Shown one piece after another: positions 47,546 to 59,340 of a stretch of DNA of 64,000 bases. Position 1 is the stretch's first letter; every line of letters begins with the position of its first letter. A program made the position numbers and the translations under genes. The notes under the pieces are model-generated. The model was not told the origin of the DNA, did not search any database, and worked only from the letters and a program-made list of their open reading frames with translations. Source of the DNA: Apium graveolens (Eukaryota; Streptophyta; Magnoliopsida; Apiales; Apiaceae); contig NC_133655.1 of NCBI RefSeq assembly GCF_009905375.1, forward strand, positions 173,041,141-173,105,140, read 5' to 3'.

Positions 47546-49855
47546 ATGTCTGACACAGAAACTCCAACTAAGCCTACCAAAACTGAAGAACCTCCAAAGA
47601 CACAAATTCAAAGTCGGTATGAAACCATCAGAGTTCCCATACTGAGACCATCTAAATATGCCATATGAAAGGTGAGGATGACTATGTTTCTGGAAGCTAC
47701 AGATCCAGAATATATTGATAGAATCAAGGAAGGGCCTCATAAACCAACCAAGCTCGTTGTTGCAGTTGCAGGTGAAGCAGCAAAGACCGTACCAAAGGAG
47801 AAGAGTGATTATACTGCTGAAGATATCGCATCAATTGCTAAGGATGCTAAGGTACGACACTTACTGTATAGTGTCATTGATAATGTAATGTCAAACAGGG
47901 TAATTAACTGCAAGACTGCTAAGGAGATATGGGATGCTCTGGAAATAAGGTGTCAGGGAACTGATACAATTAAGAAGAACAGGAAGACAATACTCACTCA
48001 AGAGTATGAACACTTTGACTCAAAGGCTAATGAGTCATTGACTGATTTATATGATATATTTGTCAAACTCTTGAATGATCTGTCACTGGTTAATAAGGAG
48101 TATGATCTTGAAGATTCAAACCTTAAATTCCTGTTAGCTCTTCCTGAATGTTGGGATTTGAAGGCAACAACAATAAGAGACAACTGCAGTTTTGATGAAA
48201 CAACTCTTGATGAAATTTATGGAATGCTCAAGACTCATGAACTTGAGATGGAACAAAGAAGCAAGAGGAAAGGAGGAAAGTCAAGGACAGTTGCTCTTAA
48301 GGCTGAAAAAGAATCCCCCAAGGCAGCTACCTCAAGAAAAGACAAGGGTAAAGCTCTTTTCACAAAGTCTGATAGTGAGTCATCAAGTTCTGAAAGTGAT
48401 GATGACTCAAATTCTGAAAGCTTGCCTGAGACTGATGCTGATGAGGAGATGATGAAGCTGTGTGCTCTTATGGTGAAAGGGATCACAAAGATTGCATACA
48501 GGAAGTTCAGGAAGGGAAAGAAGTTTTCCAGGAAAGGCACAAGTTCTGATAAGAAGAATTTCAGAAGATCTGAAGGCAGAGGAGGAAAGTCTGATAGAGG
48601 AGATTATACCAATGTCAAATGCTATAACTGTGGTGAGAAAGGCTACATATCTCCTGATTGCAAGAAAGTAAAGGGTGACAAAGGCAAGGCTCTTGTCACA
48701 AAGTAGAAAAGTTGGACAGACACCTCAGACTCTGAAAGTGAGGAGAACTATGCGTTGATGGAAAATGCTGATAAAGAAAGTGATGAGAGCAGTTCTGAAG
48801 CTGCTGAAACAAAGGTACCTCAGACTACTTATGCTTTTCATACTGATGATATTAGTGAGTTGAGAAGATATCTTAAAACCATGTTTGTTAGTTATAGAGA
48901 TCAAACTTTAACATGTGAAAGATAAACTTCTGAAAATCTTGCTTTTAAGAAAAGAAATGATTTCTTAGAAAAAGAGTTAGTTATGTTCCATCAAACTCAG
49001 AAGGATAGAGATGATGCTTTTTATGTTAGGGATGAAGTGCTAAAAATGAATGAATCTCTAAAAACTGAGTTAGAAAAGGAAAGAGAGATAATCAGGACTT
49101 GGACTAACTCTGGCAGAACAACTCAAAATTTGCTAAGTAGTGAAAATTGGAAAGAGGGCTTAGGTTATGGAGAGGATAAGAATGATAAAGGAACTGTAGA
49201 AATTAAGCCTATTGTTAAGCAAAAGCCAAAATTAAAACCTGTTAAGTTTGTAACTGTAAAGACTGATAATGAGAAATCAGAAGTTAAAGAGGAATTAACT
49301 TCTGACAAACTAAAACAGGAAAAGACAGTTGAAGTAAACATAGGCTTAATGACTAAGAAGCAGCTTAAGCATAAGCTGAAAGATGTTAAGAATGCAAACA
49401 AGGTAAAATCACCTAGGAAAAATAGGAATGGAAAGGAAGGTGTGAATAAAAGCAATGATTATAAACCTGTTCCTGATGCTCCTAGGAAAACATGTCATAA
49501 CTGTGGAAGTTCTAATCATCTGGCCTCTTTTTGCAGGAAGAATAAGAACATAAACTCCTTACCTTCAAAATCAGGAGTTAAGAGTCAGTCTGTTAGATAT
49601 AAACCACAAAATCCTTGTTTTCATTATGGTAGTTTATGGCATTCTATTTATACTTGTAAGGAATATCATAGTTTGTACTATGATTATTATCAAATAAAAC
49701 CTTCTTTGAAGAAAGTTTCCATTGTTCCTTCTAGTGTAAATTCTGATTCAAAGTCTGATAGTGTAAGTTCTGATAAGAAAAATGTTAAGATAAACTCTAC
49801 TGCTAAATCCGCTGCAAACGTTAACAAACTTGATAAGGCCAAAGGATCCAAGCAA
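47546..49855 (+). pseudogene. gag: gag of element E
   Basis: One frame of about 770 codons from ATG 47546. Order: copia-type gag region (VRMTMFLEATDPEYID; QEYEHFDSKANESLTDLYD; LDEIYGMLKTHELEMEQ), basic region, zinc knuckle 1 at 48620-48661 (CYNCGEKGYISPDC, with Tyr where the zinc-binding His belongs), probable coiled coil (48930-49100), and zinc knuckle 2 at 49493-49534 (CHNCGSSNHLASFC). Stops at 47666-47668 (TGA where Trp is expected), 48704-48706 (TAG) and 48923-48925 (TAA) interrupt it; no frameshift. The layout matches intact G gag. Confidence 0.9.
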
Positions 49856-49900
49856 GTCTGGGTCCTTAAAACTAATCATTAGTGGTCTTTGTGATTGTAG
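49856..49900 (+). other. 45-nt GT...AG segment at the gag-pol junction of E
   Basis: It begins GTCTGGGTCC and ends TGTGATTGTAG. It holds three in-frame stops (TAG, TGA, TAG) between gag and pol, which share a frame. Removal of these 45 nt gives a continuous gag-pol frame. ACTAATC, a plausible branch-point word, lies in the middle. Confidence 0.5.
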
Positions 49901-52900
49901 GGCAACAGGAAAAATATCCTAGTTCTAGACAGTGGATGTTCAGGACATATGACTGGAAATAAGGCCCTGCTATCAGACTTTGTGGAGAAAGCTGGCCCAA
50001 GTGTATCTTATGGAGATGGCAACATCGGAAAAACATTGGGATATGGCAATATCAATATTGGGAATGTCATCATTAAAGATGTAGCTCTGGTCTCAGGACT
50101 TAAACACAATCTGCTGAGTATAAGTCAAATCTGTGACAGAGGTTATCATGTTGATTTCTTTGAAGAACACTGTGAAGTTGTGAGTAAATCCAAAGGCAAA
50201 GTTGTTCTAAAAGGATACAGGCGTGGTAACATTTATGAAGCTAAGCTTTCAACAAGTACTGATGGTTCTGCAATCTGTCTGATAAGTAGAGCATCAATTG
50301 AAGAAAGCTGGAATTGGCACAAGAAACTCTCTCATTTAAATTTCAACAATATAAATGAACTAGTCAAGAAAGATCTTGTGAGAGAACTGCCAAAGTCAGT
50401 ATTTGCTCCTGATGGCCTTTGTGATTCTTGTCAGAAGGCCAAACAAAGAAAATCTTCATTCAAGAGCAAGACTGAATCATCAATTCTTGAGCCTTATCAT
50501 CTACTACATGTTGATCTATTTGGTCCAGTGAATGTCATGTCTATTGCAAAGAAGAAATATGCATTGGTCATAGTGGATGAGTTCACCAGATACACATGGG
50601 TGTATTTCTTGCACACAAAAAGTGAAACTGCATCTATCTTGATTGATCATGTCAAACATCTGGATAAATTGGTCAAAGATTCTGTGAAAACCATAAGGAG
50701 TGATAATGGCACTGAGTTCAAGAATTTGATAATGGAAGAGTTCTGCAAAAACCATGGAATTAAGCAGGAATTTTCTGCTCCTGGAACTCCACAGCAAAAT
50801 GGAGTTGTTGAAAGGAAGAATATAACTCTCATTGAAGCTGCACGTACAATGCTTGAAGAAGCAAAGCTTCCAACCTATTTCTGGGCTGAAGCTGTACAGA
50901 CTGCTTGTTTTACTCAAAATGCAACACTCGTTAACAAGCAAGGAAAAACACCATATGAGATGGTGAAGAAAAAGAAGCCAAATCTGAAGTACTTTCATGT
51001 ATTTGGATGCAAGTGTTTTGTTCTCAAGACTCATCCTGAACAGCTATCTAAATTTGATCTAAAAGCTGATGAAGGAATCTTTGTTGGATATCCACTTTCC
51101 ACAAAAGCCTTCAGAGTCTATAATTTGAGAACAAGAGTGGTCATGGAATCTATCAATGTCTCTTTTGACGACAAGAATATTACTGGTCTTGAAGATTTTA
51201 TTGATCATGATCAGCTGAGATTTGAAAATGAAGACTCAAGTACTGATACTGAAAATCCTGACAGTCTAAGTCCTGATACTATAAACTCTGATGGATTAAA
51301 CTCTGATGTTATTGAAACTGTGGTGACTACGCCAAAGGAAGATGCACCTATGCAGGGGGAGCATACTCAAGAACATACCACATCTCAAGAAGCATCAGAA
51401 CACACATCTGGCTCTTCAAGTTCTGATTCGTCAAGTTCTGATAAGCCAAGTTCTGATAGTGCTGAAAATCTAAATTCTGAAGAATCCAACTCAGAGAGCA
51501 TAGTTTCAGGGGGAGCATCAGAAAATGAAAATGAAGACAGCATGGATCATGGGGGAGCATCCAGTTCTAGAAAAAACCTTCCATCTGCAAAGAAGTGGAC
51601 TAAATCACATACACCTGATTTGATAATTGGAAATCCTGATGCAGGTGTCAGAACTAGAACAGGTACTTCAAATGAATGTCTTTACAATTCTTTTCTCTCT
51701 CAGACTGAGCCAAAGAAAGTGGAAGAAGCTCTTCAAGATGCTGATTGGGTACAAGCAATGCAGGAAGAGTTAAATAAATTTGAAAGAAACAAAGTCTGGA
51801 CCCTAGTGCCAAGACCAAGGAATAGATCTGTTGTTGGTACAAAGTGGGTGTTCAGAAACAAAACTGACAGTGATGGCATAATTACAAGAAATAAGGCAAG
51901 GCTGGTTGCAAAAGGATATTCTCAACAAGAGGGAATTGATTATGATGAAACATTTGCACCAGTTGCTAGGTTAGAAGCCATAAGGATATTTTTGGCTTAT
52001 GCTGCTTACAAAAAGTTTACCGTCTTTCAAATGGATGTGAAAAGTGCTTTTCTCAATGGAGAATTGAAGGAGGAAGTATATGTTGAACAACCTCCAAGCT
52101 TTGTAGATTCTAAACATCCAGATTATGTCTAAAGGCTTGATAAAGCACTTTATGGACTTAAGCAAGCTCCTAGAGCATGGTATGAGACTTTAGCTCAGTT
52201 TCTTCTGGAAAGTGGATTCAACAGAGGAACAATAGACAAAACATTGTTCTACCTCAACCATGAAAAGGACTTACTTTTGGTCCATATTTATGTTGATGAT
52301 ATCATTTTTGGATCTACAAATGACAGACTTTGCATGAAGTTTGCCAAACTGATGCAGTCAAGGTATCAGATGAGTATGATGGGAGAACTTAGCTATTTTC
52401 TGGGCCTTCAAGTCAAGCAAAATGAAGAAGGCACTTTTATTTGTCAAACTAAGTACACCAGAAACTTGCTGAAGAAATTTGGAATGCAAGATTGTTCAAG
52501 TGCATCCACTCCCATGGCCACTGCAACAAAACTGGATAAGGATACTGGTAAATCAGTAGATATTACTGATTACAGAGGTATGATTGGGTCTCTACTCTAT
52601 CTAACTGTTAGTAGACCTGATATCATGTATGCTACCTATCTTTGTGCAAGATTTCAAGCAGATCCAAGAGAACCTCACTTAACAGCTGTGAAAAGAATTT
52701 TTAAATATCTTAAAGGAACAGCTGATCTGGGTTTATGGTATCCCAGAGAATCAGATTTTAAACTAATAGGTTACTCAGATGCAGATTTTGCAGGTTGCAA
52801 AATTGACAGGAAAAGCACAAGTGGAAGCTGCCAATTTCTTGGAGGCAGATTGGTTTCTTGGTTTAGCAAGAAACAAAAGTCAATTTCCACATCAACTGCA

Positions 52901-53245
52901 GAAGCAGAATATATTGCTGCAGGAAGTTGTTATGCACAGATTCTTTGGATGAAGAATCAGTTACTGGATTATGGGTTAACATATTTCAAAATCCCTATTT
53001 ACTGTGATAATCAAAGTGCTATTGCTATGACATGTAATCCAGTTCAACACTCTATGACAAAGCACATCAGCATCAGGTACCACTTCATCAGGGAACATGT
53101 AGATGAAGGTACAGTGGAATTGCACTTTGTTCCAACAGATCAACAACTAGCAGATATTTTCACAAAACCATTATGTGAAGCTACTTTTACAAGATTGGTA
53201 AATGAACTTGGAATGGTTTCAGGTTCTTTCCCTAAATCTGCTTAG
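49901..53245 (+). pseudogene. pol: pol polyprotein of element E (one stop codon)
   Basis: Protease ([11 protein letters not shown], near 49925-49957), GAG-pre-integrase with HKKLSHLNF and CDSCQKAK, and integrase core with catalytic D (codon 50513), D (50702) and E (50810). Next is a Ser/Asp/Glu-rich linker (51200-51560) with three GGGGGAGCAT tracts, then RT (51730-52480; YVDD 52289-52300) and RNase H (52590-53180; SRPDIMYA, YSDADFAG, CDNQSAI). A TAA at 52130-52132 stands where DYVYRL is expected, inside RT. Otherwise the frame is open to TAG 53243-53245. The order PR-INT-RT-RH defines Ty1/copia. Confidence 0.92.
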
Positions 53246-54592
53246 TTTTGTTCTGGTGCATCAGACTTTATGATCAGTATTTACAGAATTTAATCTCTTT
53301 GTGTATTCTGTGCTTAATTGAAAAATTTGTTTAAGTACTAACTGTTGTCTGATCAATGTTTCTAAACTCTGATAGTGATATGTCTGTTTAGGTAACGATT
53401 CAATCCTATGAGGATAACTGTGCTAGATGCTGACCTAGTAGTCTTTAATAAACAAGGGATCCCATGTAAGAAGTAATTATTTCTGTGGAAATCTATTGAC
53501 ACAAGCAAATTCTGATAATTGAGCTTAGTTGAGTTTACTTTGTCTATCTTATTACTAAGTCACAAACTAGAATAATGCTGCTCATCTGTTAAGTTCTGAT
53601 ACTAGTAAACCTGTTGAATGAACTAAGTGCTGATAAACCTCACTTATTAAAAAAAATGAAACAAGGATTAAAAATCAGGTACTCCTTTGAGATCTAGAGT
53701 AAAAATGTGGAAGGGAAGACCCAAGTGCATTGCTGGTATTAAGTAATATGCATCAGAAAAGTAAATAAAATATTTTCTTGGTGACTTTTCACACTCTATG
53801 ATTACTAGAGAAATACTCTGATAATAGCATAAATTCTGATAAGCAGTCGTGACTCACTTACACTGAGAAGCCACTGTAAAACGGAATTTAAAAAGATGCA
53901 CAAAATTAGCACACAATAGTTGAGTTGGACTCAAGCATGAACTCATTCACCAGTAGGTTTCAGGATATTGACAGCTCTTTAGCAAAGTTTTAGTTATGCC
54001 TTATTTCTAAGATGTACTTAAGTGAATCAGACTTTACTCTTTGTCTGATATTTAGCTTAATGCACACACTAACTACTCCATATGGATGATGAAAATCACT
54101 GTGGTGATCTATGTTATTTTAGATGAACAGTCATTGTGTCACGTTGAACAAATTCTGAGGACAAGTTTTGATTGCATGTTCTGGTGATTATGTTCTGAAG
54201 AATATAAATCAAAATTTGTGTGAGGATTTACTAAGATAGGCATTCATTTTTCGAGTTAAGAGATTATGTTCTGATGACTGTTAAATTCTGATATAAGTCT
54301 AAGTTCTGATATTCACGTCTGATTCTTTACTTGACTTATTTGTGGATAAAATTTGACCTAACAGTCTCAGTTTAAACCTGTATATGTTGAAGTGGAAGAT
54401 TAATAGTCACTATGGTTAGGGATAGTGGTACTCATACTTGAACAGTCAACTTTTACTTGCTTCTTGCGCGCATTAAACCATGTTTTCTCTTTCCAATGAA
54501 TGTTTTTCTTTTTCCAAGTCTGGGGAGACGAGGTAGAATCAATTCCACCTGTAAGCATTAAATTTCTTTACGTCTCTTGGCATTCTCTTGCC
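53246..54592 (+). other. First part of the pol-ORF3 spacer of element E
   Basis: No coding frame. The word TTCTGATA or close variants recurs (near 53512, 53587, 53632, 53815, 53835, 54267, 54285, 54302). It is the same word, reversed, as in U3 of the E LTR. Confidence 0.7.
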
Positions 54593-54600
54593 TATATAAG
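54593..54600 (+). promoter_or_regulatory. TATA box ahead of the small spacer ORF of E
   Basis: TATATAAG followed by a C-rich leader (AACCACTTCACATCAACC) and by ATG 54677 in a strong context (CCATGG), 76 bases after the TATA box. This spacing fits a plant pol II core promoter. Confidence 0.5.
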
Positions 54601-54676
54601 CAACCACTTCACATCAACCTTCCCATCAAATCTCTTCTCACAAACTCACCTTCATACTTTTTATATCAAAAATACC

Positions 54677-54992
54677 ATGGTCAGATACAATATGTTTTTG
54701 AACTACGAAACTTTCAACATGGAGCTGAGCTGTATGGGACTCTATTCCCCAGGAGGTACTCACCCACCTCCTGTTCTTCTATATGGATTATCATCGCCAT
54801 CTGGAGCGATTGGAGGAGGAAAGGCTGGAAGCTCTCCGCCAGCAAGAGCGAATCATTCGACTCGCCATTCTGTTTGTCGAGAATAGGAAGAAGAAATGAT
54901 TTATTTTCTTCTTCCTGTTTTTCTTCATCATCAGCCTTGCCCTGCTTCTTGAGCTAGGACAAAGGCTGTTGACGTTAGGTTTAGAAGCTTAG
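54677..54992 (+). pseudogene. Small ORF in the pol-ORF3 spacer: coiled coil plus membrane segment
   Basis: Not recognised. From ATG 54677 a short frame reads MVRYNMFLNYETFNMEL. The adjacent frame from 54729 continues open to TGA 54897-54899 and encodes a charged amphipathic helix (54783-54870; RHLERLEEERLEALRQQER). Directly after the TGA, in the same frame, 54900-54956 encodes FIFFFLFFFIISLALLLEL, a clear 19-residue membrane segment, then a short tail to TAG 54990-54992. One frame change near 54730 and one stop thus separate a start, a coil and a membrane anchor, suggesting a decayed small membrane protein of about 100 residues. The TATA box at 54593 supports a transcription unit. Alternatively this is chance composition in AT-rich DNA; the coil argues against that. 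Confidence 0.45.
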
Positions 54993-55456
54993 GGAAATCT
55001 TGTACAAGTTCTGATGTAATTTAAATTCATGAATGTATTCTCTTGATATATTAATGAAATTTGTTTTTGTTTCAAGATCTTGTCTCTGAGATATTTTAAT
55101 GCATTGTTAAATCCTGATACATATTCATATTCTGATGACCATATAAATTCTGTTTTAATTTAAGTTCTGATTTTCCTTTATCAGTACTTACTCATCTGAT
55201 TTATCTTGGTCATTTTCACTCGATTTATTTTCAGAATATTGATGTTGCAGTGAACAATAATTAAATAAGTGGGAACAGTTTCAATTCTGAATTAAAACTG
55301 TTTCACCTTGATTAATGGAATAAATGGGTAAGTGGAACGGTTTCTCCTTGTAAAACTACAAGTGGGTAAGTAATGATTACTGTTTTCTCGCGCCCAGTAA
55401 CTATCCGTTATTACTGCATGTCTGACAGGTGTCCAACGGTAACATTCTTTTTAAGA
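54993..55456 (+). other. Second part of the pol-ORF3 spacer of element E
   Basis: Non-coding, with further TTCTGAT words (near 55013, 55103, 55125, 55165) and a duplicated AAGTGG-AACGGTTTC-type block (55265-55350). Confidence 0.6.
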
Positions 55457-55463
55457 GTATAAG
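55457..55463 (+). promoter_or_regulatory. TATA-like box upstream of ORF3 in element E
   Basis: GTATAAG stands 158 nt before the ORF3 ATG at 55615 and is followed by a pyrimidine-rich leader (55490-55560). Spacing and leader style match the minus-strand TATAAATA before D ORF3. Confidence 0.4.
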
Positions 55464-55614
55464 TAAGACAGAGAGAGGATTTTTTAAATCTTTTATTTCC
55501 TTTCATACTTTTTCTCTTTACTTGATTTTACTCTCTTTCTTCTTCTCACGTTGGTTTTTCATACAGACATTTTATCAAACACCTAACAGGCACTCTTAAA
55601 TCTCAATTTTTCTC

Positions 55615-58600
55615 ATGGCACCAAAGGATTTAATCATTGATGGAGCTAAATTTGTTCCAAACAACTATGCTGCAATTCTTGATCATGCTGAAGCTCCATC
55701 TGAATTGCATTTTGTGCAAGATCTTCTTGCACACAGTGAGATTGGGTATGCATTGACCCAGCCTTCAGTCTTTTCGAGCCAACAAGTTCTGACATTTTGG
55801 CGGACTGGGCACTTTGATAATGGTGGTACACATGGCACTCCCGGTATTGTTTTCGAAGTGGATGATTCTTCATATGCAGTCATTCCTGGTACAATACGCA
55901 AGGCTCTACATCTCCCAGAAGGATGTACCTTTTCAATTCCAGAGGAATCAGCTCTTCAGGAGTTAATGGCCAGTTTGGGATATGAACAGAGTTTGGAAAA
56001 GCTTGGGCAGTTAAAACGGGCTCATATCAGAAGAGAATGGAGCTTCTTCTTCGACTGCATCACTAAAGCTTTTGGGAACAAGTGTTCGAATTTTGATGCT
56101 ATTCCTATAATGAGTCAGCACATCGGGTATGCTATTATCAACCAAACTCATTTTGATTTTGCAACTGAAATAATTGGTTTTATTGGGGATAGGATGACAG
56201 AGGATAGGAATGTTGTTTACTTTGCTAGATTCTGTCAACTTATATAAACTTTTTATACTGATGAACCTCAATTAGTCAGTTCCTCAACTCCACCTTTTAA
56301 AGTTGCAAAACGCTACTTTAATGACCTGATAAATGCTGACACTAAGAAATCAGTGGTTAGACCCTTACAGATTCCTCAGTCTGTAAAACAGATCTTAGTA
56401 AATGCTGATCCTGATACTTATAGATCTGTTTATTCTGATGTCCAACCAACAACAACCTCCCAAACACCACAACAACCATCAGCACCTACCACTCATTCTA
56501 CTCAACCAACCCTCAGGCAATATATCAAATCCTATCTCTCCACTTCACAGACAGTTCAACCCTCATCCTCAGCACCTACTGTGAAGCCTTCATCTTCCAA
56601 ACCTAAGAGGACAAAGACTGTTCCTCAAACACCTCAAAAGAGAAGGAGGATTGCTTTGAGAGATGAATCTGATACTGAGGAACAGGTTCCTTCTTCAGAA
56701 CCTGTTGTTAAAGAAGCTGAGAAAGTGACTTCTCAGAAGGATTCTGGAATTGGGGGATTTAGGCTTCTCAAGAGGCTTAGAAGAATGACTATTCCTGAAA
56801 CTCCCAAGGAATCCATACCTACAAAGAGATACAAGAAACAAAGGGCAAAAAGGCCAGTTTCAGATGATGAAGAAGCAACAGCTAAGGAAGGGGATCAGGA
56901 ATCTCTGATCTCACAAGAAACGGAATTTGCTAAAGTCACTTCTTTTTAATCAACTTCATCTAAGGAAGCTATTTCTGAAAAGGTCAACACACCATCTGTA
57001 TCTCCTGTTGATCCAGGCACAAGTGCTGATATTGATGTTCAAAACTTGGTTGTGCCTGAAGTAATTCTCTTAGAAGCTCCAACAGCAACTAATCCATCAA
57101 CAACACCTGTTACTGATGCTGCTCACACTCCAGAATTATCTACTACACCTTCTCTGCATCTAGATGCTGATGATCAGAATATAGGTGAGCATCAGGATAT
57201 GGTTGTTGATCAGAACTTGGAACCAGATCAGCAATTAGAGGATGTTGAAGCCTCCATTGCTACTCACACTGTTGTTCTATCAGAAGATACTGATTCTGTA
57301 AGTTCTGATGCTGTAAATGCTGGAGATACTGGTGATGCTGCTCTACAAGCAGATACTGATGAAGCAGGTCCTTCAGGACATGCCCCTCAACAAACAGTTC
57401 TTAAATCTGAACTTGTTAAGAAGTTTGTTACCAGAGAAGCACCAGTGCCTTGGAGTGAAACTCCTGCTGGTCAGGAGTGGACTAAGAAATGGAACTCAAT
57501 TACTTGTGTTCCATCTGCAATGAATCTGACTGAGCAATTGACAAAAGCTGATGAGAAGTTAAATACTGATAATTTCAAAACCCAACTTAGAGTCACTGCA
57601 TTGAGTACTAACCATCTTCAAGGTCTCCATTCAACTACTCATGCAGAGCTACACAAGATTCAGGAAGAATTCATCAAACAGGAACAAGTTCAAAAGATTG
57701 ATAAGAAAAAGTTCTTCCAACCGACCTTTGACAGGATTGCTTATATTGAGAAGACTCACGAGAAACAACAAGCTCAGATTGATGATATTCTGAAAAATCA
57801 AGCTTCTCAGCAATCTCAACTTACTGAAATCCAAGCCTCAGTGGAATTGCTTGTCTCTCTTCTACTACCTGCTGATGCCAAAAAGGGGGAGAAAGTAATT
57901 AAGTCCAAATGCAAGACTGACAAGACACTGAAAGGGAAGGATGATGAAAAGGATGATCAAGGACTCTTTGGAATGGGTAGAGGTCATAGTCAAGGTAGAG
58001 GTTTCTCATCAAGAAAAGCTGAAATCACAAGTCACAAGACAAGTTCTGATGCTGGAAAAAGAATTAGTTATGCTACTGGTAAAAGGATAAGTTCTGATGA
58101 ACTTTTAGATCTTGATGAAGAAATGTCAAGACAGTTATTTCTTCAGGAAAATCCAGGAATGGACTTGGAGAGTTTAATGGAAGAAGAAGTCAGACTTAAA
58201 TCAGAAAAAGCCATATCTAAATCTGAAGCTTCTGGTAAAAAGCCATTTCCAAAACTCAAAGGCATTGTGATAAAAGAAAGAACAAATGCTGAAGCAACAT
58301 TGGCTAAATCACAACCGCAGATAGATCCAAGATCCAAGGGTAAAGAAAAGGTTGGTGAACCTATCAAGGTTTATGTGCCTCCTGAGAATGAAGAAATCAC
58401 TGATGAAAAGGATGATCTTACTCTGACTTCAAGAAAAGTTCTTAAAACAACCTCTGACATGGCTCAAGTTGTTCAGAGTCAAGATACAGTAAGTTCTGAT
58501 ATTCCAAAGAAGCAAGTAACCTCTGACATAGCTCAAGTTAACTTGATATCAGAAGATAGACCAAAGACACTCCTACCAGGATTCACTAAAGCAAAACAGA

Positions 58601-59340
58601 CTCAACCTCTGAAGACTGCTGCAAGTGGTTTTGAAGTAAGAGTAGTTACTGGAAAGGAAGCAAAAGATAAAACTAGATTGGGAAGTGCTGATGAAAGAAG
58701 AATACAGAACACTACCAATGATCCAACTTCCTTAAGTGAACCAGGTATTGGAGCAACTCCTGAGAGATTGAATCAACTGGAGTCTGTACAAATGGTTTAC
58801 CATACCTACTTGAAAGAACACATCTTGTTGTACTTCATGACAGATGGTAGGGTTTATCATATAAGGCAAAATGCCATTCCATTAAAGTATTTTGAAGAAC
58901 TGGAGCATGTATTATTCTTACTTCAAGTGGATGATAGATTGACAGGAAGTGCTGCAAACTATTTGAAGGATCAAATTCAGAGACAAAAAAGACTTTATAC
59001 TGTTAAGTCTGACAGCACATATGTTCCAAAGTACAGAGATCACAAGGGTGATATAGTTGAAATGAAGCCCAACACTGCTAAAATTATAACTACCTTTCTG
59101 GGTTACAGGGCTGTGGAATTCAATCTTGAGTCTGATAAAGCTTACTTGATCAGACTGGATCAGGATATAAGAAAAGCAAAGATTAATGATCTCAGGGCTG
59201 CAATCTTTCAAATTGGTGAAGATAATGCAGAGCTTAAAGATGCTAAAAGGAGGATGATTGAAGAACTTAGATATGCTGAGAGATGTTTGTTGAAGACCTA
59301 TCTCAGAACAACTCCTGACATCAGAGAGATCAGAAGATGA
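55615..59340 (+). pseudogene. ORF3 (envelope-position ORF) of element E, two stop codons
   Basis: A single frame of 1241 codons from ATG 55615 (CTCATGGCA) to TGA 59338-59340, broken only by TAA at 56245-56247 and 56947-56949. Residues 1-210 form the N-terminal module (VLTFWRTGHFDNGG, REWSFFFDCITKAF, CSNFDAIP, VVYFARF), often labelled 'putative plant transposon protein'. Then come a Thr/Pro/Ser-rich linker, an acidic Ala/Asp-rich stretch (57050-57400), a helical Gln-rich section (57550-57870), KKGE with the purine tract (57880), a Lys-rich region, and a C-terminal module (58740-59330) with LLYFMTDGRVYHI, LGYRAVEFNLESDKAYLI and a helical end. It occupies the env position of SIRE1-like elements, but I see no signal peptide or membrane helix. 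Function unknown. Confidence 0.85.
57880..57895 (+). promoter_or_regulatory. Internal polypurine tract in ORF3 of E
   Basis: AAAAAGGGGGAGAAAG encodes KKGEK. It is a better GGGGGAG tract than the element's own 3' PPT at 59534-59544. Confidence 0.5.

Noticed and set aside
49880..49900. Single stop-codon readthrough as the gag-pol mechanism in E
   Set aside because: Three in-frame stops stand within 21 nt, and the same region in D needs a frame change, so simple suppression does not explain it.
54500..54957. The longer overlapping frames at 54500-54886 and 54577-54957 as the real gene
   Set aside because: They start before the TATA box, and their sequences lack the coil and membrane pattern found in the third frame.
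55646..55901. Minus-strand ORFs opposite the start of E ORF3
   Set aside because: They mirror the conserved plus-strand frame and have no support of their own.
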